Origin: Zygaena filipendulae
Lineage: Eukaryota > Arthropoda > Insecta > Lepidoptera > Zygaenidae
Length of the DNA stretch: 64,000 bases
Assembly: GCA_907165275.2 (NCBI GenBank)
Contig: CAJRBF020000003.1
Location: 778,930-842,929, forward strand
Direction: 5' to 3'
Both the position numbers and the translations under genes were made by a program. Each line of letters begins with the position of its first letter. Position 1 is the stretch's first letter. This document shows, piece after piece, positions 1 through 11,425 of this stretch. The notes beneath the pieces were generated by a model that worked only from the letters and a program-made list of their open reading frames with translations, made no database searches and was not told the DNA's origin.

Positions 1-456
1 TGTGACTGTGTTATCTCAAGGTCTTAATATAATTTTGCACTCATTTACTTGTGGAAAATGTTATATTTTTAGAGTTGCACATGACTCTTATATGCATTCT
101 GTTAAAATGAATATTTTTCAAAATAACTGCTGGTTTTCGTTATTAATTCGACTGCACATTTTGGTAACATTAAAAATGAACCCATTTTTCACTGTTGAAG
201 ACGTGAAATATTACTTGTCTATTTCGTTACCTGCAGAAATGTGTCGGCTCTGCGTGATTTTGCACGTGATAACAGTATCAAATTTCGGAGGCGGCCGAAG
301 TATGGATGGCCTTTATACTTAGCGATCTATCGGGAAATCTAATTTTTAAGTCTAAAATAAATTAGACTAAAGTATCGCGTAAGAAGGATCCATTTTTGAG
401 CAAAACCACGATATTCATACTATATAAAAAATATGTATATACATATATTTATTATA
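1..456. other. Unassigned left edge
   Basis: No recognisable gene. A 106-codon open frame (2-322, plus) starts at GTG at the window edge and shows no motif, signal peptide or family resemblance. It may be chance or the end of something outside the window. The rest is AT-rich. Confidence 0.3.
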
Positions 457-640
457 CTAGATGTGCCACGCGGTTTCACCCGCATGAGTTTAAGTTAAGG
501 AATCCCACAGGAATTCCAAAGTTGCTTAATTTACTCCTAATGATATCAGCTAGTTAGCAGTGAAACTTCTGTCAAAATTGGTCCAACCGTTTCGGATATT
601 CACCCGCGAGAGTTTCGGAATTCCCGCAGGAACTCCAAAC
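457..640 (-). mobile_element. Helitron-like 3' end, reverse orientation
   Basis: Read on the minus strand, the sequence has a GC-rich hairpin of the GCGGGTGAAACCGCGTGG type and ends in CTAG (457-460) followed by T. That matches the hairpin-CTRR|T end of non-autonomous Helitrons common in Lepidoptera. Inside it, a block at about 476-528 (cacccgc...gagttt...ggaattcc) recurs in diverged form at about 600-645, so the copy is internally repeated. The 5' end (expected TC) was not located. A SINE of another class with the same hairpin is the alternative. Confidence 0.4.
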
Positions 641-659
641 TTCTTTTATAAAAACCTTG

Positions 660-940
660 TCCAGACAATAAAGAAAACAAAAAAAAGGTTTATCCAAATT
701 GTTGCAGTCCTTTGCAAGTTATACGCTTAATAACACATTTGGCGATTCATTTTTATTTATGAAGACTAATAAAATTAAAACTCATTTAAATTAAAATTTA
801 TAAAAATTTAATGTTAGGGAACATCTATAAAATTTAAAATTAAAAAAATATCTATACGGATGGACAAAAGTGCATTATTTACATGCAATTTTCACGTAAT
901 CCTAGATTGTGACGCGAGTAAAACCATGTGACACAGCTAG
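660..940 (+). mobile_element. Helitron-like 3' end, forward orientation
   Basis: The plus strand ends with a decayed hairpin (gcgagtaaaaccatgtg), then ACAGCTAG at 933-940, then T. This is the same terminal signature as the inverted copy just upstream and the one near 59165. The body is AT-rich and non-coding, and the left boundary is a guess. Confidence 0.35.
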
Positions 941-1064
941 TTATGAATAAATTTATATTAGGTCAAACACTTATACATATACATATGTCTATGCAAAATT
1001 TCAAAGCAATACCTTTAAAAACTACAAAGATATAGATTTTTGATATGAAACTGACCGATATTTT

Positions 1065-1453
1065 CCATGGTGCGCGGTCCCGATTGCAAGTTTTATCCCA
1101 CCTATGCTCAAAACCAGCCACATTTGTTCGACGCTCACGTGTTGCGGATCTACGGGGTGAGAATGTGAGCGGGCAGTGATTCCGAGCCGTATATAAAAAC
1201 CTATCCCCCCACCTCGACCACCGCGCGAGCTCAAGGGCCGTGGAAGGTGTCTCAAACGGAAACCAGGCACAACCGGTGCACGATCATCTTCACCCGCTTT
1301 GAGCCAAGTCTCGTTAATAGCCATGATATCCACGTTATAACTTTCCATTGCAGCAACAAACTCGTCATGATTAGTACCCAGAGAACCGGCGTTTAAAAGT
1401 CCAACTTTCAAATATTGATTAGCCGTGCCGCCGCCGGTATATGCGTAGAACAA
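1065..1453 (-). pseudogene. LINE AP-endonuclease, N-terminal fragment
   Basis: The translation holds the start of an exonuclease/endonuclease/phosphatase fold: a LLNAGSL strand, then NVDIMAINETWL with the catalytic Glu, then a GGGIGFYI strand. In LINEs this enzyme nicks target DNA for target-primed reverse transcription. Similarity stops near position 1065, after about 130 residues, so the GDFN and SDH blocks are missing. The apparent start is TTG and is not trusted; the frame enters from the upstream spacer. The fragment cannot be active. Confidence 0.7.
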
Positions 1454-1887
1454 AATAGTATAGTAGCGTATACAATTCGATAACAGCCTTAGCTAAATAT
1501 ATAGTATAAATAATAATAAACAGAGTTATATAACGTATTATATAGGAAACGTAATATTTAGTAAGACTCGAAAATACTGCGAATACCCCTCTGTAGCGTT
1601 TGAAGGGTATAAATACATAAAATATGATATGGTAATAATTAATTACAAGATAATATTGCGATATACTGAAAAAAGTGGTGGAAGGAGCTGCACAACTGAG
1701 AACCCAAAACACCAAAGCCGAGTGCCCCCCCGACAGAGCAAGCAAGAACCAAACTAGATTAATAACATAATTTATAAGGTGAGACTGACTATACAAACAT
1801 ACAAAAAACAAAAAGAGAAATTGGAACAAATTTACAGTGCAATTACACAATTTCAGTCTGAAACGGCACCCTTCCCAAAAATTTGTA

Positions 1888-2562
1888 TTATGTCCTGCTC
1901 CGAGCGAATACGTTGAGCGGCCATCCCTTCCTCTTTCTTAGCATAAATACGCCCATTCTTGGTCCAAACGTATTTGAACTTCTGTTGACTCTCAAGTTCA
2001 CGGGCTTTATAAAACAGCCTCGCATTCGAGCGTGAGATGCTCGTTGACGTAGATCCTGTTTTTTTTTCCCGTTCAAGCCAATATCGGCGGTTGTTAAGCC
2101 CCGCCTTACTCGGGCCGCACTCAACAACTCGTCACGTACGGCCCGGCGGGACAATCGGACGATGAGCTTGCGCGGGCGCGGTGGCCCCGCGCCGCTGATG
2201 TCATCGATGCGATCGCGGCGAACGGCGCCAACTCGCTCCACACATACGAGGTCCCGTTCATCAAGAGAGACGGCTAGTTTAAGGGAGATCACATTCAGCA
2301 GATGGATTGGGTTCTCGGCTTTTGTTTCCGGGATTCCAGATATAACCACGTCGTTGAGAAGGAGATCCTGGTCCCGCTCGCTCAATTGAGATTTTAGTTC
2401 GGTTATCGTGGCTTCCATTCGATCAAAATTAAATGACTTTTCGTTTGACCTGATTTCTAATTCGTTGACCTTTGCCTCCAGGTCAACGAGGCGATCCACG
2501 ATCTTATGCTGCGACCATTCCTCACGCAGCTCCCTCATTTCGTTCCTCATGGCGGCCACTTC
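1888..2562 (-). pseudogene. LINE ORF1p fragment (coiled coil + RRM-like)
   Basis: The N-terminal part is a heptad-rich coiled coil (MRNEMRELREEW, then LVDLEAKVNELEIR). It is followed by the RRM-like segment typical of insect LINE ORF1 proteins (NDVVISGIPE..., then VERVGAVRR, then RKLIVRL). ORF1p binds element RNA as a trimer. A run of A near 2053-2062 shifts the frame: the expected C-terminal motif (YVNEHLT, then a VW.KNGRI-type strand) is present but in other frames. The open frame continues to 2625, but 2563-2625 is RT-tail sequence read out of frame, so the true ORF1 N-terminus is missing. Confidence 0.65.
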
Positions 2563-4764
2563 TTCTCTAAACTGCCGCGGAACGCCGCCGAGCCGCCGCG
2601 CTGTAGGCTCAGCTGCTGCGAGCACTGTCTACGCTCTGTGCGTCTGTTTGCTCCAATCCAGTTTAATTTCTCATATAAATACGCGGGAAATTTGGATTCT
2701 AGAAGATTAAACAGTAAGCAAGCTAGATGCAATTTGCGCCTTGATTTAATCTTCATGATCTTATGTGCATTAAGAAAAGGAGTCACATGACCACGAGAGG
2801 GTATGTCGAAACAATATCGGGCGCAGGCGTTTTGGACTCTTTGTAGTAGGTCTTTTTGAACAATCGCGGGCCATACACCGTATCTGCATAATTCAGCTTA
2901 GAAAGAACTAGAGTTTCCACGCACGCAGCCTTTTATTAATAAACGGACGAAGTTTATACAAAATTTTTAATCTGTAAAAACAGTTACGCACTACATTTGA
3001 GACGTATTTCTCAAACCTTAATTCCTCGTCCACGATCAAACCCAGGTTACGCACTTCCGATACCCTTTCAATGGTCTGCCCTGACAATAGTAGGTTAAGT
3101 TCCGGCATACTAGCTAATCCCTTCCTAGTCCCAAGCATGATGTAATTAGTTTTATTAGGGTTAAGAGTAAGAGTAAGTCAGTTATCCTCAGACCACGACG
3201 CTATCCTACTGAGATCAGCATTGATTAGGCTAACAGCATCATTGAATTCAGATGGCTTAAAAGATAAATAAATTTGGACATCATCAGCATAGATGTGATA
3301 TTTGCAGTGATATATAGCGCTGGTTATGTCTGCTGAGTAGATTATGAACAGAAGGGGGCCCAAAATAGATCCCTGCGGCACTCCCCTTAGTAGCGAGCGC
3401 ACTCTTGACCTCATAGTACGACCACCTGAGCGTGACAGTTCGACAAACTGAGCGCGCCCACTTAAGTAACTGTCAAACCATTTGACAGTCGCTGCATCGA
3501 ATCCATAGTAACTAAGCTTGGAGAGTAGCAGACAAACATTTATTGAGTCAAAAGCCCTCGAAAAATCAAGAAGAACCAACGCCGTACACATGCCAGCACT
3601 ATTGGCTGCGAGGATATTGTCGGTAACGTCCAGCAGCCCCGTGGAGGTACCTCTTCCCCTTCTAAAACCCGACTGAACATCAGGTAGAATTCCATTGGCT
3701 TCTAGATATTTAGTAAGTTGTGAGCATACAACCTTTTCCAATACCTTTGAGAGACATGGAAGAATACTAATTGGGCGAAGGTCCTTGAGTTCAGCAGGGT
3801 TGCTTGTCTTTGGCAGAGGTTTTACAATTGCAGTCCTCCAGATCATTGGGAATGTGGAAGACTCTATAGAACCATTTATCAATCTGGTAACGGAACTCAA
3901 CATCTGGGGCATGGTCAGGATAAGCATGTTGAGGGAAATTTCATCGGTACCTTCCGCGTTTGATCGTAATTTTAGTAATATCTTAGCTACCATGTCCTCG
4001 TCAACGCAGCACAAAGTGAAAACAGATTCGCCAAAACGTTGAAACTCATAGTAAATTAAAGTGGAGATAGGAACATTGGAATTACCGGGGATGTTTAGAA
4101 AATGGTCATTAATTTTGTCAGGGTCATCGAAACTTGACGGTAAGTCGAAATTTTTATTAGCCGGTAACAGGGTAGATTTAATATTCTTCCACAAAGCTTT
4201 GGAATCATTAAATTTATTGTTGATGTTATGATTGAAATATGCGACTTTTTCTCTATAGAGCGCTGCTTTAACCAGTCGCTTTAAATTAATATAATATTCC
4301 CTTTTCGATACCAGCTCCGTCTTACGGAATTCACGGTAAGCCTTGTCTCTCAAATGCATCATATATCTCACATTGTCCGTTAGCCAGGGATAGTTACGGT
4401 TTTTTAACTTAAGGTTTTGTGAAGGTGCATAATTATCAAATATCTTCAAAACCCCCACACTATACACTTCCAACATAGAATTCACGCCGCCCAGCGACGT
4501 CAGCGTTTCGTCAAGTTTTTTCAATTCATTATTGAAGGTATCAACAGGTATATTATTGAGTGGGCGATACTTAAAAGTAGTTTTTAAATTTATTTGTCTA
4601 TTAATTTGTAGCTCACATGTAATAAGAGCGTGACTGCTTATAGTTGGTAGATGATTTACGAGGACTTGATGAACACCGACGTCCGAGCACAGAACAATGT
4701 CTATTAGGGTTCGGCTGTGGCTTGTGAAGTGCGTAGGCGCCATAACCACCTGACTAAGTCCCAA
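2563..4764 (-). pseudogene. LINE reverse transcriptase and C-terminal tail
   Basis: The longest frame (4764-3178) begins in the endonuclease C-terminus (APTHF, TLIDIVL, a degraded SDH as SSHAL). It then carries RT blocks: LRPISILPCLSKVLEKV, SGFRRGRGT, DFSRAFDSI, GVPQGSILGPLLF and YADD. A TGA at 3178-3180 interrupts the frame, which resumes to 2908 with NLGLIVDEELRFEKYV. Further frameshifts follow, then the C-terminal RRKLHL...YLYEKLNW and AAFRGS motifs that end near 2570. The same tail motif occurs at 59258-59700. Upstream of 4764 the endonuclease N-terminus is absent. The copy is old and inactive. Confidence 0.8.
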
Positions 4765-4786
4765 ACTACTGATAAAAGTTAACTAC

Positions 4787-5704
4787 TGTTTAAGTTATTT
4801 GGTTGTTTTTTATAAGTGTTTCGTTGCTGGTCCGGCGTTGTTTAACGCTCTTTTCGTTTTCGACACCCTTCCTGGCCGCATCGGCGCAGGAATTATCCAA
4901 ATTTCTGGGATTTTTGCAAAAATTTTTACTTTTCTTCAAAATTTTACGCTTTCGGGAGGTTTGGCCGCAAAGTTTTTCCTATAAAATACCTAGAGGAACA
5001 TCCCCCGCGTCGATTGACACCCTCCGCACTCGATTCCGACCGCGGCGAAGCGAAAAAACGCCTAATTTTATTACGTCATCCGCAAATACCTACCCCCTCC
5101 GCGCACCCGAGGCTACCTAAGTAAACGCGTGTTTAAAGCGACAATCGATATTAATATCAATAAAATAACAAACTACGTCGCTTTTTTGGTGTTTTCGAAC
5201 TGGTTTTCGCTGTTGTTTGTCTATCCGCAACCCCTAAACTCACCCCTGCATATTTATTTATTAATATTTTGGTATTTTTTAATATTTCATCGACTTGGAA
5301 AAACCCGCATAGTAATTGAATTATTAATTCCGTTGTTTAAGTTATTTGGTTGTTTTTTATAAGTGTTTCGTTGCTGGTCCGGCGTTGTTTAACGCTCTTT
5401 TTGTTTTCGACACCCTTCCTGGCCGCATCGGCGCAGGAATTATCCAAATTTCTGGGATTTTTGCAAAAATGTTTACTTTTCTTCAAAATTTCACGCTTTC
5501 GGGAGGTTTGGCCGCAAAGTTTTTCCTATAAAATACCTAGAGGAACATCCCCCGCGTCGATTGACACCCTCCGCACTCGATTCCGACCGCGGCGAAGCGA
5601 AAAAACGCCTAATTTTATTACGTCATCCGCAAATACCTACCCCCTCCGCGCACCCGAGGCTACCTAAGTAAACGCGTGTTCGAAGCGACAATCGATATTA
5701 ATAT
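4787..5704. repeat. Direct repeat, 547-bp period (1.7 copies)
   Basis: The block starting tgtttaagttatttggttg at 4787 recurs at 5334 with only a few substitutions. Copy 1 is complete to 5333. Copy 2 is cut after about 370 bp by the Gypsy-1 5' LTR at 5705. Each copy has a GC-rich centre (cggcgcaggaattatcc, then ccgcggcgaagcg) and an AT-rich end. Short open frames of 61 and 105 codons occur in both copies, but they are by-products of the duplication. The block could be tandem LINE 5'-UTR monomers or a local satellite; it matches nothing I recognise. Confidence 0.75.
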
Positions 5705-6124
5705 TGTCGCGGTCGAGCTAGATTAATAGCGCGCAATGTATGCAAAACGCGCAATGCATACAAAACACGCAATGTAAAGCAAACACATTGCAGTAGCGAA
5801 TTCGATAGAAGTTCTATTCTAGAAACGTTCGGCCGAGTGGGTAGTAAAACACATCGGACTCGAACATTCTAGAGCCCCGTTCGGTTGGGTATATAAACGG
5901 CGCAGCCGAACCGGACGGGCAGTTCAGTTTGAGCTTTCGAAGCGATAACTACGAGTGAATCTTGAGCGATACCTGCGACTACCTGCGACCTTGGCGAGAC
6001 TATTGGACTTCGAGATCAGTCGTTTAGTGTTTCAGTGTTGCGATACCTATACCTAGGAACCCTAGACCTAGTGTTTTTGTAAAGTTAGTGTTAATCTCCG
6101 AATAAAGAACCCTAGCACGTAACA
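5705..6124 (+). repeat. Gypsy-1 5' LTR
   Basis: The LTR starts TGTCGCGG and ends CGTAACA (TGT...ACA). It contains TATAAA at 5892-5897, an initiator-like cagttcagt about 25 bp downstream, and AATAAA at 6101-6106 near its end, as expected for U3-R-U5. The first 59 bp recur at 9814-9872 behind a polypurine tract, which fixes the left boundary. The imperfectly repeated units gcgcaatgtatgcaaaac lie at the start of U3. Confidence 0.88.
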
Positions 6125-6127
6125 ATT

Positions 6128-6139
6128 TGGTGTCAGAAG
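6128..6139 (+). other. Gypsy-1 primer-binding site (tRNA-Leu-like)
   Basis: TGGTGTCAGAAG begins 3 nt after the LTR. It is complementary to the 3' end of tRNA-Leu isoacceptors as I remember them; the match fails after 12 nt. Confidence 0.6.
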
Positions 6140-6264
6140 CTTCAGAAACAACTTGATGAACTGACAAAGAGGCAGGAGACTCCGTCCTCTATCGGGAGTC
6201 AGGGAAACGAGTAACAGCCAGGACTAAGGGGCGGGTACTGGCTGGCGTGAAAGAAGCCCCAGCA

Positions 6265-7005
6265 ATGGTCATCTCACAGGCGTGCAATGGGAACAGTCTA
6301 TCGATATGCGGCACGGTTAATGGGAAAGACTGCAAAATGACGATAGACACCGGAGCCTCTAGGACGATAGTTCAGCCGGATATGGTGGAAGGTGCGTTGG
6401 GACGCAAGAATGCCGATTGTCGGCTTCTTTTCGCCTCCGGTCAGCCAATACCCGTCCTGGGGGAAGTATCAGTCACAATGTATGTGGGAGAAGTACCGTA
6501 CACTCACAACGTCATCGTGGCTGAAATTATCGACGAGTGCATTTTGGGCCTGGACTTCATGAAGAAACATAACTGCAGAATTGACGTCACTAACAGTGTT
6601 TTCAAGTGTGGCAACGAGGAGATATTGATACTTGGAGGTCCCACTGGAAAAGTGACTTGCCTAAACAAAGTTGTCATACCTGGACGAGCAGAAACTCAAG
6701 TGGAGGTGAAACTGCCATTGGCTAAAAACAATAAGCCAAGATGTGTGTTGATTGAAGATATACCAAACAAAACATCGGCTCGGAGACTCCTGACAGCAAG
6801 AACCCTTGTTAGAGGAACCAATACTGCAGTAATAAGAGTCGTGAATCTGGAGAACCACGAGGTTACCTTAAATAAGGGTGAAGTTATTGGACAATGCGAG
6901 GAAGCTGTCTGGGTAAAGCAGTGTCAATCAACGCCGATAGCAGAATCAGATGCGTCCAACACCAAGAATGGGTCTACTATTACCGAACTTCTTGATGGCT
7001 GTTAG
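6265..7005 (+). pseudogene. Gypsy-1 aspartic protease region
   Basis: This retropepsin-like protease would cleave the Gag-Pol polyprotein. The catalytic DTGASRTIV motif lies about 30 residues in, and the ILGLDF flap-side strand lies about 65 residues later, which is normal spacing. The first ATG is at 6265; the frame is open slightly further upstream. It ends at a TAG (7003-7005). The same frame reopens at once and carries RT from 7045, and another frame through the gap also looks pol-like, so the junction holds at least one small indel. There is no Gag zinc knuckle upstream. Confidence 0.75.
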
Positions 7006-7044
7006 AACAATCTGACCTATTCGCAGAGCTTCAAAGCTAAGAAG

Positions 7045-9879
7045 ATGTTGCTGCGCTACGAAGATATCTTCTCCTCCCAGGAAGAAGATCTTGGAAGGAC
7101 GTCGTTAGTTCAACACAGAATCGACACAGGGAATGAAAGACCTATTCGGCAGCGAGCAAGGCCAATTCCGATCGCTAAGGAAAAAGAAGTTCATGACATG
7201 GTAGAGAATATGAGAAGAAATAAGATTATAGAACCATCCGCAAGCCCGTGGTGTTCGCCTGTGGTCTTGGTGAAGAAGAAAGATGGTAGCACGCGGTTCT
7301 GTGTAGATTATCGACGGTTAAATGATGTCACAAAGAAGGACAGCTATCCACTACCACGTATCGACGATACCTTGGATACCCTGAGTGGTATGCAATGGTT
7401 CTCGACCTTGGACCTGAAATCTGGCTATTGGCAGGTGGAAATCCATCCGAAAGACAAAGAGAAAACAGCATTTACAACTGGTAAAGGGTTGTGGCAGTTT
7501 AACGTTATGCCTTTCGGATTGTGCAATGCGCCAGCTACCTTTGAGCGTCTCATGGAGTGTGTACTGGCAGGGTTAGTGGGAGACGCCTGCCTAGTCTATC
7601 TGGATGACGTCATCATCATGGGTCGAGACTTTGAAGATCACCTGCGGAATTTGGAGCCAGTCTTCGGAAAAATACGAGGTGCCAACTTAAAACTGAACCC
7701 GAAGAAGTGCCATCTGTTCAGTAATAAATTCAATTACCTTGGCCACGTAATCACCAGCGAGGGAATCCAGACTGACCCGGAGAAAATTGAAGCAGTACAG
7801 AAGTGGCCAACTCCCAGAGATAAGACGGAAGTACGAGCCTTCCTAGGACTATGCTCGTACTACAGGCGATTTGTTCAAGGATTCTCCAAAATCGCCAAAC
7901 CATTGCATCGCCTGACTGAAGAGAAACAGCCATTCTGTTGGGATGAGAGCTGCGAAGAATCCTTCCGGAAATTGAGGCAGTGTTTGTGTGAAACACCGAT
8001 CTTAGGCTACCCTCAGACTTGCGGTCAGTTCATTGTCGACACAGATGCTAGCAACACGGCGATCGGTGGTGTTATGTCTCAAAAACAAGGCGATAAAGAA
8101 GTCGTGATTGCTTATTTTAGCAAATCATTGTCGAAACCTGAACGGAACTACTGCGTGACAAGGAGGGAACTCTTGGCAGTGGTAAAGACACTGCAACACT
8201 TCAACAAATACCTCATCGGCAGACAGTTTACACTTCGCACTGATCACGCCGCCTTGAAGTAGTTACTTCAGTTCAAGAATCCAGAAGGTCAAGTTGCCAG
8301 ATGGATCGAACAACTCCAGGAGTTTGACTTCGTCACCGAACACCGTAGTGGGAAGGCCCATGGCAACGCTGACGCCCTCTCAAGAAGGCCATGCCCAGAA
8401 GATTGTAAGCATTGTGTCAAACAGGAGTCGAAAGAACTGACTGTTAAGCTTACGAGAACGAGCCCTCCGGGACTGTGGCAAGATGAGGCCATGAGAGAAG
8501 CTCAGGAAGATGATGAAGACGTTCGACTCATCGTGGCTTGGAAAAAACGTAGTGCGGACAAACCAAAATGGGTTGAGGTCGCGCCCACTAGCCCTATCAC
8601 TAAAGCCTATTGGGCCCAATGGGACAGCTTTGTTCTGCAGAATGGAATACTTTACCGAAAATGGGAGAAACCTAACGGCAGAGAGTTCCATCTTCAGTTA
8701 GTTGTTCCAAGAACCAGGGTGAAAGATGTTCTTCGTGAAATACATGATGGGGTTTCAGGTGGACATCTTGGCGTGAAGAGAACATTAACAAAAGTAAGGG
8801 AAAGGTTCTACTGGCTTCATTGTCGAGAGGATGTGCAGGAATGGTGCCGCAAATGTACCACTTGTGCTGCAGTCAAAGGTCCGTCAACTAGGACCCGCGG
8901 AAACCTCCAACTCTATAATGTTGGTGCACCCTGGGAAAGAATTGCTGTTGACGTGGCTGGACCTTTTCCGGTGACCGAGTCAGGGAACAAGTACTTCTTG
9001 GTCGTCATGGATTATTTCACCAAGTGGCCGGAAGTGTTCGCCATACCTAATCAGGAAGCCGCGACAGTAGCCTCAAAGTTGGTTGAGGAAGTGATATGTC
9101 GATTCGGTGTTCCCTTGGAAATCCACTCAGATCAAGGAAGGAACTTCGAATCCCAGCTATTTCAGGAAATGTGCAAAATCTTGGAAATGCACAAGACGAG
9201 GACCACGCCATATCACCCTCAGTCCGACGGCATGGTGGAGAGGTTTAACCAGACGCTAGAAAGGAATTTGGCGAAACTGGTTGATAAACACCAGAGAGAT
9301 TGGGACAAATTCATACCGCTGTTCCTACTCGCCTACAGAACATCTGAGCATGAGAGCACGAAGGCGACCCCAGCGTATGTGAATTTCGGTAGAGAACTAC
9401 GGCTACCAGTGGATCTACTGACAGGCGGACCTCCAGATGACCCCCAATCGATGCAGGACTACGTCTCCGATCTACGGGAGAAGATGCAGGACGTCTATGC
9501 TTTGGTTCGAGAGCATGGTTTGCAGTCAAGCGAGAACATGAAGACGAGATATGACCGGAGGGCGAATACAAGTGGTTTTGAGGAGGGATCACTTGTATGG
9601 CTACACAATCCTATCCGTCGAAAGGGAAAATCTCCGAAATTACAGACTCGATGGGAAGGCCCGTACAAGGTTGTTACCCGGATGAATGACGTGACGTATC
9701 GGATTCAACGTCAACCAAGGGGAGCTTTCAAAATAGTGCACATCGACCGCTTAGCACGTTATCAAGGCAGCAATAGTGACGCTCGGGACGAGCATCTTCT
9801 AAGAAGGGGGCAGTGTCGCGGTCGAGCTAGATTAATAGCGCGCAATGTATGCAAAACGCGCAATGCATACAATACATAA
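7045..9879 (+). pseudogene. Gypsy-1 RT-RNase H-integrase
   Basis: RT blocks appear in order: PSASPWCSPVVLVKKKDG, FCVDYRRLN, STLDLKSGYWQ, MPFGLCNAPATFERLM and the YLDD active site. RNase H follows (FIVDTDASN, REL, TDHAAL). A TAG at 8260-8262 falls inside the conserved RNase H helix; the frame continues unchanged to 9879. Integrase carries an H..H-C..C zinc finger (GHLGVKR, then CRKCTTCAAVK), the DDE triad (AVDVAG, SDQGRNFES, GMVERFNQ) and a GPY/F module ending in KIVHIDRLARY. The stop lies inside the truncated 3' LTR. One nonsense codon is enough to kill the polyprotein. Confidence 0.88.
9801..9872 (+). repeat. Gypsy-1 polypurine tract and truncated 3' LTR
   Basis: The purine run aagaagggggcag (9801-9813) primes plus-strand synthesis in this class. 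It is followed directly by TGTCGCGG and 59 bp identical or nearly identical to the start of the 5' LTR. Identity stops at about 9872. Confidence 0.85.
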
Positions 9880-10019
9880 AATTAAAGTGATTTTCTTTTA
9901 CGTTAAGGTTAATTGTGGAGTTCCTGATACTTTTCAGAAATAGTTCTGGCGGTCTTACCATAAAAAAATCAACCAGTAAATATGGGTCTAGAAGTAAAAA
10001 TAATTAGGTTTTAATCGTA

Positions 10020-11425
10020 TTAAAAGGGTTTGAAGGCTGTTTTGAGGCAAGAAACCTTTTGTTTCTTAATGTTCTATATCAGCACTCTAGAATAGAACTA
10101 GATTTAGGTGCAGAACTGCCGTTAAAGAGCCAGCAGATCATAGTACAAAAGTAAAAAAGTACAAAGATAAATTTTAAGTGCTTTCACCAATGCGTGGACT
10201 AGCACGTGGAGGCCGGAACTCCGTCGTTTCTCACAGATAAGTATCAGAACTTTGATACAAAAATAAAATCAAAACCAGAACTTCCGTTTGAAACCCAGCA
10301 GATCATGGTAGAGTAGTTAAAAAGTTAAAGAATATTAATTTAACAATTCCACTAGCACGTGGAGGCCGGAACTCCTTTGTTTCTCTCAGATCAGTATCAG
10401 AACTTCGATTCAGAAGTACATCCGAAACCAGAACTCCCGTTTAAAATCCAGCAGATCATAGTAGAGTAGTGAAAAAATAAAAAAAATAAAATTTTAACAG
10501 TTCCAATAGCACGGGGAGGCCGGAACTCCTTTGTTTCTCACATATCAGTACCAGAACTTTGATAAAGAAGTAGATCCGAAACCATAACTCCCGTTTAAAA
10601 TCCAGCAGATCATGGTAGAGTAGTTAAAAAGTTACAGAATATTAATTTAACAGTTCCACTAGCACGTGGTGGCCGGAACTCTTTTGTTTCTCACAAATCA
10701 GTATCACAACTTGAATTTAGAAGAGGATCCGAAACCAGAACTCCCGTTTAAAATCCAGCAGATCATAGTAGAGTAGTGAAAAAATTAAAAAAAAATAAAA
10801 AAATTAACAGTTTCACTAGCACGTGGAGGCCGGAACTCCTTTGTTTCTCACAGATCAGTATTAGAACTTGAATTCAGAAGTAGATCCAAAACCAGAACTA
10901 CCGTTTAAAATCCAGCAGATCATAGTAGAGAAGTGAAAAAATAAAAAAAATAAAAATTTAACTTTTCCACTAGCACGTGGAGGCCGGAACTCTTTTGTTT
11001 CTCACAGATAAGTATTAGAACTTCGATAAAGAAGTGGATCCAAAACCAGAACTCCCATTTAAAATCCAGCAGATCATGGTAGAGTGTAAAAAAGTTAAAG
11101 AATATTAATTTAACAGTTCCACTAGCACGTGGAGGCCGGAACTCCTTTGTTTCTCACATATCAGTATCAGAACTTCGATACAGAAGTGGATCGCAAACCA
11201 GGACTCCTGTTTAAAATCCAGCAGATCAAGGTAGAATAGATAAAAAATTAAAAAAATATTATTTTAACAGTTCCGATAGCACGTGGAGGCCGGAACTCCT
11301 TTGTTTCTCACATATCAGAACCAGAACTTCGATACAGAAGTGGATCCAAAACCAGAACTCCCGTTTAAAATCCAGCAGATCATGGTAGAGTAGTTAAAAA
11401 GTTAAAGAATATTAATTTAACAGTT
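10020..11425. repeat. Satellite array, about 153-bp monomer
   Basis: The marker AGCACGTGGAGGCCGGAACT recurs at 10201, 10354, 10508, 10661, 10818, 10972, 11124 and 11278, spaced 152-157 bp. Each monomer also carries 'atcagtat.agaactt', 'accagaactcccgtttaaaatccagcagatca' (split here for length) and an A-rich linker. A more degraded monomer lies at about 10020-10200. The short motif '(c)agaact(c)' occurs about three times per monomer, hinting at an older, shorter repeat. There is no coding potential. The stretch 9873-10019 before it is AT-rich with nothing recognised. Confidence 0.9.

Larger units (their letters stand above)
1065..4764 (-). mobile_element. Scrambled CR1/Jockey-like LINE fragments
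   Basis: Three LINE pieces lie on the minus strand in a non-native order. Reading leftward, they are reverse transcriptase and its C-terminal tail (4764-2563), an ORF1 fragment (2562-1888), a spacer of about 430 bp with no coding signal beyond AT-rich open frames (1887-1454), and the start of an endonuclease (1453-1065). A normal element would run ORF1, endonuclease, RT. The pieces are either two truncated copies or one rearranged copy. No poly(A) tail or target duplication was found. Confidence 0.7.
5705..9872 (+). mobile_element. Gypsy-1: Ty3/Gypsy retrotransposon lacking gag
   Basis: A 420-bp 5' LTR, a primer site, a protease-RT-RNase H-integrase reading frame, a polypurine tract and the first 59 bp of a 3' LTR lie in the canonical order. 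Only about 120 bp separate the primer site from protease, so gag is absent. The pol frame is broken at two places. The 3' LTR stops where unrelated AT-rich DNA and then a satellite begin, so the copy is 3'-truncated and no target duplication can be read. The pol resembles the 412/mdg1-type group by eye only. Confidence 0.88.

Noticed and set aside
1888..2625. ORF1 starting at 2625
   Set aside because: The start is GTG, and 2563-2625 is RT-tail DNA out of frame.
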